Positions 42,890 through 51,600 of a stretch of DNA of 53,175 nt are shown here, one piece after another; position 1 is the stretch's first letter; the number at the start of each line of letters is the position of its first letter. The position numbers and the translations under genes were made by a program. The notes beneath the pieces are model-generated. The model was not told where the DNA came from. It was given only the letters and a program-made list of their open reading frames with translations, and searched no databases. Source of the stretch: Sporosarcina sp. (GTDB lineage: Bacteria; Bacillota; Bacilli; Bacillales_A; Planococcaceae); contig JARIDO010000047.1 in assembly GCA_029263895.1 (NCBI GenBank), forward strand, positions 1-53,175, given 5' to 3'.

Positions 42890-42943
42890 TTCATATAATG
42901 TATTGTAATTACTAATTGACAATAATAGTAAGTGTGCTAAAAT
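42890..42943 (+). promoter_or_regulatory. cas5c operon promoter with PAM and crRNA-like target site
   Basis: TTC (42890-42892), the canonical type I-C PAM, is followed by ATATAATGTATTGTA (42893-42907), identical to the first 15 guide bases of the minus-strand RNA. The operon promoter follows: TTGACA (42916-42921), 16 bases, TAAAAT (42938-42943) with a TG extension. A 34-nt target starting at 42893 would end at 42926 and cover the -35 box. Cascade bound here would block transcription; pairing stops after base 15, which argues against cutting. Confidence 0.72.
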
Positions 42944-42979
42944 TAATATATTAATCTGAAAATAAGGGGGGAAGGCGTG

Positions 42980-43693
42980 ATGAGAAATTGTGTTGAGTTT
43001 ATCGTCTATGGAAATTATGCACTCTTTACTGATCCGCTCACAAAAATGGGCGGAGAGAAGTTGAGCTATCAAATTCCAACTTATCAAGCGTTAAAAGGGA
43101 TTGTAGAATCGTTGTATTGGAAGCCTACACTCGTTATGCATGTGGATGCGGTACGAATTATGAAACCAATCCAAATGGAATCAAAAGGGGTGCGTCCGAT
43201 TGAATATGGTGGTGGCAACACACTTGCTAACTACACATATTTACGTGATGTTGCCTATCAGGTTAAATGTCACTTTGAATTTAATGAAAATCGACCAGAT
43301 CTTCAATTTGACCGTAACGAGAACAAGCATCACAACATTTTCAGACGTGCTGTAAATGCTGGTGGCAGACGTGATGTGTTTCTCGGAACACGTGAATGTC
43401 AAGCATATGTTGAACCATGCGTATTTGGTGAAGGTGAAAGTTATTATGACGATTATGGTGATCTTCATTTCGGTACGATGGTACATGGACTCAACTATCC
43501 AGATGAAACTGGAGAGAACACGATGGGAGTTAGATTATGGAATCCTGTGATGAGCGATGGAGTTATTGAGTTCATTCGTCCAGAGGCGTGTACGATGGTT
43601 AGACCTATAGCTGAGTTGGAGATGAAACCTTTCTCTAAAGATACCATTACATCTTCAGATGATCTCCTTGCTGAATTAGAAAGAGGTGATTGA
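42980..43693 (+). CDS. cas5c: Cas5c (Cas5d), pre-crRNA processing endoribonuclease
   Basis: A 237-residue Cas5 of type I-C. Unlike other type I systems, which use Cas6, this protein cuts the repeat RNA at the base of its stem and stays on the 5' handle in Cascade. The catalytic triad known from Bacillus halodurans Cas5d, Y46, K116 and H117, is present at the same numbers ([15 protein letters not shown]). Glycine-rich [11 protein letters not shown] and [14 protein letters not shown] are typical. ATG 42980 follows GGGGGGAAGG; a GTG one codon upstream is possible. First gene of the six-gene operon. Confidence 0.97.
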   Translation: MRNCVEFIVYGNYALFTDPLTKMGGEKLSYQIPTYQALKGIVESLYWKPTLVMHVDAVRIMKPIQMESKGVRPIEYGGGNTLANYTYLRDVAYQVKCHFEFNENRPDLQFDRNENKHHNIFRRAVNAGGRRDVFLGTRECQAYVEPCVFGEGESYYDDYGDLHFGTMVHGLNYPDETGENTMGVRLWNPVMSDGVIEFIRPEACTMVRPIAELEMKPFSKDTITSSDDLLAELERGD

Positions 43694-45601
43694 GTGAGCT
43701 GGCTATTGAATCTTTACAAAACGTATAATGCAAATACTGACCAAGTCGGTATGATTGAAAAGAAACACAATGGTCAGGAATACACACTTCTACCTATCGC
43801 CCATACCACGCAAAATGCGCATATTGAAGTACGGGTGACGGAAGACGGTGAATTTCATTCTGCGGAGTTGATACCTAAGAGTGATGCCAATACGCTGATT
43901 CCCACAACAGAAGCATCATCCAGCAGAGCAGGAGCTATTGTCTCACCATACCCCCTGCACGACAAGTTGAATTATGTGGCAGGAGACTTTGTTCGCTATG
44001 GTGGAATTATCAAAAATGAGGAGCCATTCCGAGCATATATTTTTCAATTAGCAGAATGGGCAGAGTCGAAATATGCTCATCCAAAGGTGAAAAGTATTTA
44101 TAACTACTTAAAAAAAGAAACACTAATAGAAGACCTAAGTAAAGATGGAAAAAGTATTGTTCTTGATGCCTCTGGCAAATTAATTAGTGGTTGGGATAAA
44201 AAGTTCGAGACACTCTATAGTGAAAAACCACTCATCTTTTCAACAGTTACAGGTGGACAAGAGAGTGCGTTTGTTCGCTTTACAGTGCATAATCCTGAGA
44301 AGACAATGCAGAACGTCTGGAAAGATTCAGATGTCTATGAATCTTTCATTTGTTATTATAAAGAAAAGTTGGGAGATGAAGACTTCTGTTTTGTGACGGG
44401 AGAAAAAGCTCCAGCGACAGAACGACATGCCAATAAGATTCGGAATTCAGGAGATAAAGCCAAACTAATATCTGGTAATGATACGAATGGCTTCACCTTT
44501 AGAGGACGTTTCACCAAAGCGAATGAGGTTGCTTCGATTAGTTACGATGCATCTCAAAAAGCTCATAACGCATTGAAATGGCTCATCAACAAACAAGGCA
44601 AGACGATTGATAATCGTGTTTTTCTCGTCTGGGGAAATGAACATCTGAATGTTCCCGATCCTTTAGAGGACTCGTTTTCGCTTGCTTCGTTAAGACCAAC
44701 AGCGTTGGAAGAAACTAAGAAAACGAATACGCTTCATGATTACGCAAACGAAGTATCTAAAGCAATCTCAGGCTATCGAAATGATTTGTCAACAAAAGCA
44801 GCTATCAATATTATGGTTCTTGACTCCGCAACGACCGGCCGTCTTGCTGTATTGTACTATCGGGAAGTGGACGGAAATCGTTACTTGGACAAACTCCAGA
44901 ACTGGCATACATCTTCTGCTTGGACTCATCGTTATCGAAAAAATGATGAAGGGGAGTATGTTTCTTTTTATGGAGCACCCGCAACAAAAGATATCGCATT
45001 TGCTGCATATGGACCGAGGGCAAGTGATAAGTTGATTAAAGGACTTATGGAGCGGATGTTGCCGTGTGTGTTGGACGGGAGAAGTATCCCGCGGGATATT
45101 GTAAAGAGTGCCTTTTATAGAGCGTCCAATCCAACGGGCATGGAAAAATGGGAGTGGGAAAAAACGTTAAGCATCGCTTGTGCGTTGATTAATCAAAAGG
45201 AGGGGTTATCGGTGTCATTAGAAAAAGAAAATAACGATAGAGATTATTTGTTTGGCCGCATGCTGGCAATCGCAGATGTGTTTGAAAGAAATGCACTTGG
45301 AAATGAAATAACTCGGGCAACAAATGCTACTCGTTATATGAATACATTTTCCAAACATCCCGAAAGGACTTGGAAAGTAATACAGGAAAACCTACAACCG
45401 TACCAAGTTCGTCTTGGAGCAAAAGCAACCTATTTTACCCGTCAAATTGACGAAATAGCATCACGCATAGGCTCAGAAAAATTTAACAACACTCCGTTAT
45501 CTGGAAAGTATTTACTCGGCTTTTATAGCCAGCGACATGAATTGTATCAAAAGAAAGAAACATCACAAGAAACAGCGGAATCCGCTGAAAAAGGAGAATA
45601 A
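43694..45601 (+). CDS. cas8c: Cas8c (Csd1), large subunit of type I-C Cascade
   Basis: A 635-residue Cas8c/Csd1. It recognises the PAM and recruits Cas3. Family signs are the start SWLLNLYKTYNANTDQVG, the YVAGDFVRYGG and CFVTGEKAPATERHANKIRN regions, and LSIACALINQKEGL near the C-terminus. The cysteine pair seen in some Csd1 zinc sites is not obvious. In type I-C an internal start commonly produces the small subunit Cas11c from the 3' part of this gene. A candidate is the GTG at 45211 (SLEKENNDRDYLFGRMLAIA), preceded by AAAAGGAGGGG at 45197-45207. Starts with GTG, directly after the cas5c stop. Confidence 0.96.
   Translation: MSWLLNLYKTYNANTDQVGMIEKKHNGQEYTLLPIAHTTQNAHIEVRVTEDGEFHSAELIPKSDANTLIPTTEASSSRAGAIVSPYPLHDKLNYVAGDFVRYGGIIKNEEPFRAYIFQLAEWAESKYAHPKVKSIYNYLKKETLIEDLSKDGKSIVLDASGKLISGWDKKFETLYSEKPLIFSTVTGGQESAFVRFTVHNPEKTMQNVWKDSDVYESFICYYKEKLGDEDFCFVTGEKAPATERHANKIRNSGDKAKLISGNDTNGFTFRGRFTKANEVASISYDASQKAHNALKWLINKQGKTIDNRVFLVWGNEHLNVPDPLEDSFSLASLRPTALEETKKTNTLHDYANEVSKAISGYRNDLSTKAAINIMVLDSATTGRLAVLYYREVDGNRYLDKLQNWHTSSAWTHRYRKNDEGEYVSFYGAPATKDIAFAAYGPRASDKLIKGLMERMLPCVLDGRSIPRDIVKSAFYRASNPTGMEKWEWEKTLSIACALINQKEGLSVSLEKENNDRDYLFGRMLAIADVFERNALGNEITRATNATRYMNTFSKHPERTWKVIQENLQPYQVRLGAKATYFTRQIDEIASRIGSEKFNNTPLSGKYLLGFYSQRHELYQKKETSQETAESAEKGE
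45211..45601 (+). CDS. cas11c: Probable internal Cas11c small subunit
   Basis: The cas8c frame has an internal start: GTG 45211 preceded by AAGGAGGGG (45199-45207), an unusually strong ribosome binding site in the middle of a gene, three bases before the codon. TTG 45208 is next to it, and the next in-frame ATG (45259, LAIADVFERN) is 48 bases on. The resulting product of about 129 residues (SLEKENNDRDYLFGRMLAIA, then DVFERNALGNEITRA) would be helical and match the size of Cas11c, the small subunit made from cas8c by internal initiation in studied type I-C systems. The spacing is short, so TTG/GTG choice and efficiency are uncertain. Confidence 0.55.
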
Positions 45602-45604
45602 AAA

Positions 45605-46471
45605 ATGACGACATTAGATCATAAAATTGATTTTGCTGTAGTACTTACTGTGAAAAAGGCGAATCCAAACGGTGATCCGCTAAACGGAAATCGACCGCGA
45701 CAGAATTATGATGGGTACGGAGAAATTTCTGATGTTGCCATTAAACGTAAAATTCGTAATCGACTACAGGACATGGGTGAAAAGATTTTTGTTCAATCCA
45801 ATGATCGCAATGATGATGGAATTACAAGTTTACGTGAACGAGCTGAAACGATACCTGAATTGAAAGAAATAATGAAAGCGAAAGATGGATCAGGGGATAC
45901 ATTTGCAGAACTTGCCTCAAAGCAGTGGATAGATGTTCGTTCTTTTGGACAAGTTTTCGCTTTCAAAGCATCTGCAGGAAAAGGTGTATCTGTTGGAGTG
46001 AGAGGTCCGGTGTCAGTTCAGACGGCAACTAGTCTTGAACTAATCGATATTACGTCTATGCAGATAACCAAAAGTGTGAACTCTGAACCAGGTAAAGAAC
46101 GTGGCTCAGACACAATGGGTATGAAGCACCGCGTTGACTTTGGTGTCTATACGTTCTTCGGTAGTATCAATACTCAGTTGGCTGAAAAGACAGGTTTTTC
46201 ATTAGCAGACGCAGAGAACATCAAACAAGCACTTATTACACTTTTTGAAAATGATGTCTCATCTGCTCGACCAGAAGGGAGTATGGAAGTGAACAAGGTT
46301 TTTTGGTGGGAGCATAACTCGAAAATGGGACAATACTCTGCAGCTAAAGTACATCGAGCATTAAAAATTCAATTAAAAGAAGATATTGGCATTCCGAAAT
46401 CGTTTGATGATTATACAATTGAGATAGCTGGTTTGGATGGACTAAGTGTCCAGGAATATGACGGAGTATAA
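45605..46471 (+). CDS. cas7c: Cas7c (Csd2), Cascade backbone
   Basis: A 288-residue Cas7 of the Csd2 family. Copies of this RAMP-fold protein line the spacer part of crRNA. Typical residues are the start KIDFAVVLTVKKANPNGDPL with NGNRPRQ, the DVRSFGQVFAFKASAG stretch, GVRGPVSVQ and KHRVDFGVYTFFGSINTQLA. It starts three bases after the cas8c stop, behind AAAGGAG. Confidence 0.97.
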   Translation: MTTLDHKIDFAVVLTVKKANPNGDPLNGNRPRQNYDGYGEISDVAIKRKIRNRLQDMGEKIFVQSNDRNDDGITSLRERAETIPELKEIMKAKDGSGDTFAELASKQWIDVRSFGQVFAFKASAGKGVSVGVRGPVSVQTATSLELIDITSMQITKSVNSEPGKERGSDTMGMKHRVDFGVYTFFGSINTQLAEKTGFSLADAENIKQALITLFENDVSSARPEGSMEVNKVFWWEHNSKMGQYSAAKVHRALKIQLKEDIGIPKSFDDYTIEIAGLDGLSVQEYDGV

Positions 46472-47117
46472 AGAAGAAGATTTTTTATTGCTCTCGGGCA
46501 TCCAACATTTTATTTTCTGTAAAAGACAATGGGCGCTCATACACATTGAACAATTATGGGAAGAAAATGTTCTCACTGTAGAAGGACAACACTTGCACAA
46601 AAAAGCTGATCAACCTTTTATTAGAGAGAAGCGCAAGGGGAAATTGACTGTACGTGGATTGCCTATTCATTCGAGAGAGTTGGGGATTACAGGGATATGT
46701 GATGTTGTTGAGTTCGTAAAACAACCAGGGGGTATTCCTCTTGTAAATGAAGAGGGAACTTACCAACCAATCCCTGTTGAATACAAACGTGGAAAGCCGA
46801 AAAGAGATACGTCAGATATTCTACAACTAACAGCGCAGGCGCTCTGTCTAGAAGAAATGCTCGCTTGCCATATTCCGATCGGGTACTTATTTTACAATGA
46901 AATCAAACATCGAGTTGAAGTTCCAATTGAAGAAGAATACAGAACTCTTGTCAAAAACACAATTGTAGACATGCATGAGTATTTCAGAAAACGTCATACA
47001 CCAAAAGTGAAATCGGGTCCACACTGTAACAATTGCTCGCTGAGAAATGTCTGTTTACCTGAACTCTTTGAAAAGCAGACAGTGAAGAGTTATTTGAATG
47101 CGAGGTTGGGCGAATGA
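46458..47117 (+). CDS. cas4: Cas4, adaptation exonuclease (type I-C)
   Basis: A 219-residue Cas4 of the RecB-like class. It trims prespacers and selects those with the correct PAM before Cas1-Cas2 insert them. Iron-sulfur cysteines: one in HFIFCKRQW near the N-terminus and three in HCNNCSLRNVC near the C-terminus. Nuclease residues appear in GICDVVEFV (Asp) and PVEYKRGKPK (Glu-x-Lys). ATG 46458 has AGGA just upstream, inside the end of cas7c (14-bp overlap); a GTG at 46446 is the alternative. Confidence 0.95.
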   Translation: MTEYKEEDFLLLSGIQHFIFCKRQWALIHIEQLWEENVLTVEGQHLHKKADQPFIREKRKGKLTVRGLPIHSRELGITGICDVVEFVKQPGGIPLVNEEGTYQPIPVEYKRGKPKRDTSDILQLTAQALCLEEMLACHIPIGYLFYNEIKHRVEVPIEEEYRTLVKNTIVDMHEYFRKRHTPKVKSGPHCNNCSLRNVCLPELFEKQTVKSYLNARLGE

Positions 47118-48145
47118 AGAAGTTATTAAATACTTTGTTTATCACGACACCAGATACGTATCTTTCGTTAGATGGTGAAAACATAGTTGTTTCAAAAGAA
47201 AATGAAAAATTAGGTAGATTTCCGTTTCATAACTTAGAAGCAATTTGCACCTTTGGATACTCTGGTGCTAGCCCGGCACTTATGGGGGCTTGTGCTAAAA
47301 GAGATATTGCCCTTACCTTCATGACTATGAATGGGAAGTTTCTAGCTAGAGTGATTGGAGAATCACGTGGCAATGTTGTATTACGTAAAGAACAATACAG
47401 AATTTCAGATGATGAAACAAGAAGTACGCTAGTTGCAAGAAACTTTATTGTAGGTAAGATATACAATGCCAAATGGATACTTGAGCGAGCAACGCGAGAT
47501 TATCCATTGCGTGTAGATGTGCAGCGATTGAAAAAAACGAGTTCATTTTTAACAGAAACTATGAAGCTTGTCAGAGAAGTGGATGATTTAGAAGTACTGC
47601 GTGGTTTAGAAGGGAATGCAGCCGTTCAGTACAATCGAGTATTTGATGAGCTGATACTTCAACAGAAAGAAGACTTTTATTTTAGAGGGCGGAATAAACG
47701 TCCGCCTCTAGACAATGTAAATGCCTTGTTGTCGTTTACTTACACACTTTTGGCGAATGATGTGACTGCTGCATTGGAATCAGTAGGTTTGGATGCCTAT
47801 GTTGGGTTTCTGCATCGGGATCGACCTGGTAGAGCATCACTTGCTCTGGATGTGATGGAAGAATTGCGGGGAGTCCAAGCAGATCGCTTTGTCCTCTCGT
47901 TGATCAATAAAAAAGTGGTTGATTCAGCAGGATTTACAAAAAAAGAAAGCGGTGCAGTCATTATGGATGATGACACCCGAAAAAAAGTAGTTCGAGCATG
48001 GCAAGAGAAAAAACAAGAGAAAATTCAGCATCCATTTCTGAATGAAAAGATATCATGGGGACTTGTACCGCATGTTCAATCCTTGCTATTGGCGAGATAC
48101 TTACGTGGTGATTTGGATGGCTACCCCCCATTTTTATGGAAGTAG
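47114..48145 (+). CDS. cas1: Cas1, spacer integrase (type I-C)
   Basis: A 343-residue Cas1. The metal-binding residues are E166 (RGLEGNAAVQYNRVF), H234 (GFLHRDRPGR) and the acidic residues near 246-250 (SLALDVMEELR). It cuts and joins new spacers at the leader end together with Cas2. It overlaps cas4 by four bases. The domain order, with an N-terminal beta domain (LNTLFITTPDTYLSLDGENI) and a C-terminal helical domain, is normal. Confidence 0.97.
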   Translation: MKKLLNTLFITTPDTYLSLDGENIVVSKENEKLGRFPFHNLEAICTFGYSGASPALMGACAKRDIALTFMTMNGKFLARVIGESRGNVVLRKEQYRISDDETRSTLVARNFIVGKIYNAKWILERATRDYPLRVDVQRLKKTSSFLTETMKLVREVDDLEVLRGLEGNAAVQYNRVFDELILQQKEDFYFRGRNKRPPLDNVNALLSFTYTLLANDVTAALESVGLDAYVGFLHRDRPGRASLALDVMEELRGVQADRFVLSLINKKVVDSAGFTKKESGAVIMDDDTRKKVVRAWQEKKQEKIQHPFLNEKISWGLVPHVQSLLLARYLRGDLDGYPPFLWK

Positions 48146-48152
48146 GGATTTA

Positions 48153-48443
48153 ATGCTTGTATTAGTAACATATGATGTAAGTACTACGACTCCAGGTGGA
48201 ACGAAAAGATTAAGACGCGTTGCGAAAAATTGTGAAAATTATGGTCAACGTGTACAAAACTCAGTTTTCGAATGTATTGTAGATGCAACCCAATTAAAAA
48301 TTTTGAAATTACAGTTAGAAGAAATTATTAATAAGAAAACGGATAGCCTTCGCTTCTACAATTTAGGAAATAATCATAAAAGCAAAGTTGAGCATATTGG
48401 AGCTAAAGAAGCCTATGACATGGAAGGTCCATTAATATTGTAA
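48153..48443 (+). CDS. cas2: Cas2, adaptation partner (type I-C)
   Basis: A 96-residue Cas2 with the ferredoxin-like core: LVLVTYDVSTTTPGGTKRLR, RVAKNCENYGQRVQNSVFEC and IVDATQLKILK. The aspartate in TYDVS is the residue once thought to be catalytic; in adaptation Cas2 is a scaffold for Cas1. ATG 48153 follows TAGGGATTTA and gives the normal length; a frame open further upstream overlaps cas1 and is not used. Confidence 0.96.
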   Translation: MLVLVTYDVSTTTPGGTKRLRRVAKNCENYGQRVQNSVFECIVDATQLKILKLQLEEIINKKTDSLRFYNLGNNHKSKVEHIGAKEAYDMEGPLIL

Positions 48444-48621
48444 GTGCGAATGGTAAGTGCACACACAAACTACGTTGGATTCGCACCTAAAAACAATATT
48501 ATAGCTAGTTTCTAATGTGGTTTTTAACCCATAAAATAGTATTATGGCTACAGTAAATTATATATTTACTTAAAAATGATAAAAAAGTAATTATAAAGGT
48601 TAAATTTGATATTTTTTTGCA
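48444..48621 (+). promoter_or_regulatory. CRISPR leader
   Basis: About 178 AT-rich bases between the cas2 stop and the first repeat. An exact inverted repeat, GTGCGAAT (48444-48451) and ATTCGCAC (48479-48486), begins right after the cas2 stop; it may be a transcription end or a binding site. The last 60 bases are almost pure A/T, with several -10-like stretches (TTATAAAGG near 48592). Array transcription and spacer insertion are expected to start here. Confidence 0.8.
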
Positions 48622-51600
48622 GTCGCACTCCACGTGAGTGCGTGGATTGAAATTATGATTCTTTTAAAAATCGTGTCCGAATTTAAAGTCGCACTCCACG
48701 TGAGTGCGTGGATTGAAATTGGGAGGAAAACGTGCTTAAACAAAACCCTCCTTGTCGCACTCCACGTGAGTGCGTGGATTGAAATAATTAATAGGTTCAT
48801 TAAATGATAACAAGTTACTAGTCGCACTCCACGTGAGTGCGTGGATTGAAATTGTCACACCTTGTACCTTGATAATAGCGCGTTTTGTCGCACTCCACGT
48901 GAGTGCGTGGATTGAAATACCCAAATATAAATAACGGTAATAATCAAAGTCGGTCGCACTCCACGTGAGTGCGTGGATTGAAATCAGTAAGAATGAACCG
49001 TCTGCGAATATTACTACTGGTCGCACTCCACGTGAGTGCGTGGATTGAAATCGCATTTGTTTCAATCATTTTTCTACCTCCCAATCGTCGCACTCCACGT
49101 GAGTGCGTGGATTGAAATCTTTGTAAAGCATGACGAGGTTTATCTATTACCAGTCGCACTCCACGTGAGTGCGTGGATTGAAATACATCGAAGCATTAGC
49201 AGCTAATCCAGATAAACGTCGCACTCCACGTGAGTGCGTGGATTGAAATAAAACTAATCAGTAAAGTTAATCTACGCGCACTTAGTCGCACTCCACGTGA
49301 GTGCGTGGATTGAAATAAGTCGATGCGCTTATAGAATTTTTTAACCCTTGTCGCACTCCACGTGAGTGCGTGGATTGAAATTAGGTAATGGATTTGTTGC
49401 CATGAATATCATGGGGTCGCACTCCACGTGAGTGCGTGGATTGAAATGTGAGTTGTGGGCGGATGAAGTAAGTTTGGAGGGTCGCACTCCACGTGAGTGC
49501 GTGGATTGAAATTAGGGTTAGAATTGATACTCTGACATCCGAGATAAGTCGCACTCCACGTGAGTGCGTGGATTGAAATATTTTTGATTGCATCTTCAGA
49601 CCAATCTGGGTGAAGGTCGCACTCCACGTGAGTGCGTGGATTGAAATCTGGCGATATAGCCGCTCCTTATGTCGACGACGACGTCGCACTCCACGTGAGT
49701 GCGTGGATTGAAATCCTAAATAGTGGTGGCATTTTACTTTGATTTCCCGTCGCACTCCACGTGAGTGCGTGGATTGAAATTCCGCCGACCTTAGCATTTT
49801 TTAGCAGTCGACTTCGTCGCACTCCACGTGAGTGCGTGGATTGAAATCTGGCGATATAGCCGCTCCTTATGTCGACGACGAGTCGCACTCCACGTGAGTG
49901 CGTGGATTGAAATTAGTAGTGGTCATGGTGACACCTCTAGAGTAGGTGTCGCACTCCACGTGAGTGCGTGGATTGAAATGATATAAAGGAGATTAGTTGG
50001 AATGATGGCAATGGTCGCACTCCACGTGAGTGCGTGGATTGAAATGAGCGAGAAATCTCCTACTGTCGTCCTCTGAAAAGTCGCACTCCACGTGAGTGCG
50101 TGGATTGAAATGAGTATTCGGAGAGTTTCCTAAATCGGAGCCTGAGTCGCACTCCACGTGAGTGCGTGGATTGAAATAATGACTCCATCAATTTCCGAAG
50201 CTCTAGTTTCAGTCGCACTCCACGTGAGTGCGTGGATTGAAATTACAAGTGAGCTAAATCTTTACAAATCATATAAAGTCGCACTCCACGTGAGTGCGTG
50301 GATTGAAATGTATTTCGGCACACAGGCGGTGTTAAAGCGACTCAGTCGCACTCCACGTGAGTGCGTGGATTGAAATTTCCAAATGATAACGTCTTGTCCG
50401 AAACCCTTCGGGTCGCACTCCACGTGAGTGCGTGGATTGAAATGGAGATACTTCGGATTTTATATCCGTTTCTTTTCGTCGCACTCCACGTGAGTGCGTG
50501 GATTGAAATTCTAATAGATTTATTTGTTTGAATATCTCCTGAATGTCGCACTCCACGTTAGTGCGTGGATTGAAATATACTTTTTGATTGGGTCAAGCTT
50601 GAAAAAGGTAGTCGCACTCCACGTGAGTGCGTGGATTGAAATTACGCCGATTGGCTACGACTACTATAAAGCAGACGTCGCACTCCACGTGAGTGCGTGG
50701 ATTGAAATAACCGCGCTAATCTTGTCATCCACAAATTGCGGAGTCGCACTCCACGTGAGTGCGTGGATTGAAATTTAGATATCATCACGCCAACAAAGAA
50801 TAAAGCCGGTCGCACTCCACGTGAGTGCGTGGATTGAAATCGAATGATGAGAAGTTGATATCTCAGTTGACGACAGTCGCACTCCACGTGAGTGCGTGGA
50901 TTGAAATAAATGACCAACCTAACGCTTTCGCAACTGGTGCGTCGCACTCCACGTGAGTGCGTGGATTGAAATAAGTCCGGCATGTCCGGCATTTGAGACT
51001 TATATCGTCGCACTCCACGTGAGTGCGTGGATTGAAATATTGAAGGGAGACTACAAACATATAATTGTATGTTGTCGCACTCCACGTGAGTGCGTGGATT
51101 GAAATAAATCTGTCACTTCAACGAATAACGTCTGGCTTGGTCGCACTCCACGTGAGTGCGTGGATTGAAATAATTGTTCAGCTGCAACAAGACTTTCTTG
51201 TTTTAGTCGCACTCCACGTGAGTGCGTGGATTGAAATTACCGTTTGATGTTAAGCACGATGTAGAGAATCAGTCGCACTCCACGTGAGTGCGTGGATTGA
51301 AATTGTTTGATGGGTGTGAAAGAAGAAGTCGGATAGGGTCGCACTCCACGTGAGTGCGTGGATTGAAATAGCAGGCGAGTTAATGTAGACATAAACACCC
51401 TTGGTCGCACTCCACGTGAGTGCGTGGATTGAAATACGTAGTACGGTATCTCGTTTAGAGAACGACAAGAGTCGCACTCCACGTGAGTGCGTGGATTGAA
51501 ATACTTGAAACATCAAAGTCCATCTCTTACACCTCTGTCGCACTCCACGTGAGTGCGTGGATTGAAATGTCGCAACGCCCAAGTCGACCATTGTTCGCGT

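Noticed and set aside
42741..42979. A creT-like toxin RNA paired with the crRNA-like RNA
   Set aside because: No separate small transcription unit fits between the RNA promoter and the cas5c promoter, and no short frame with a ribosome binding site is present there.
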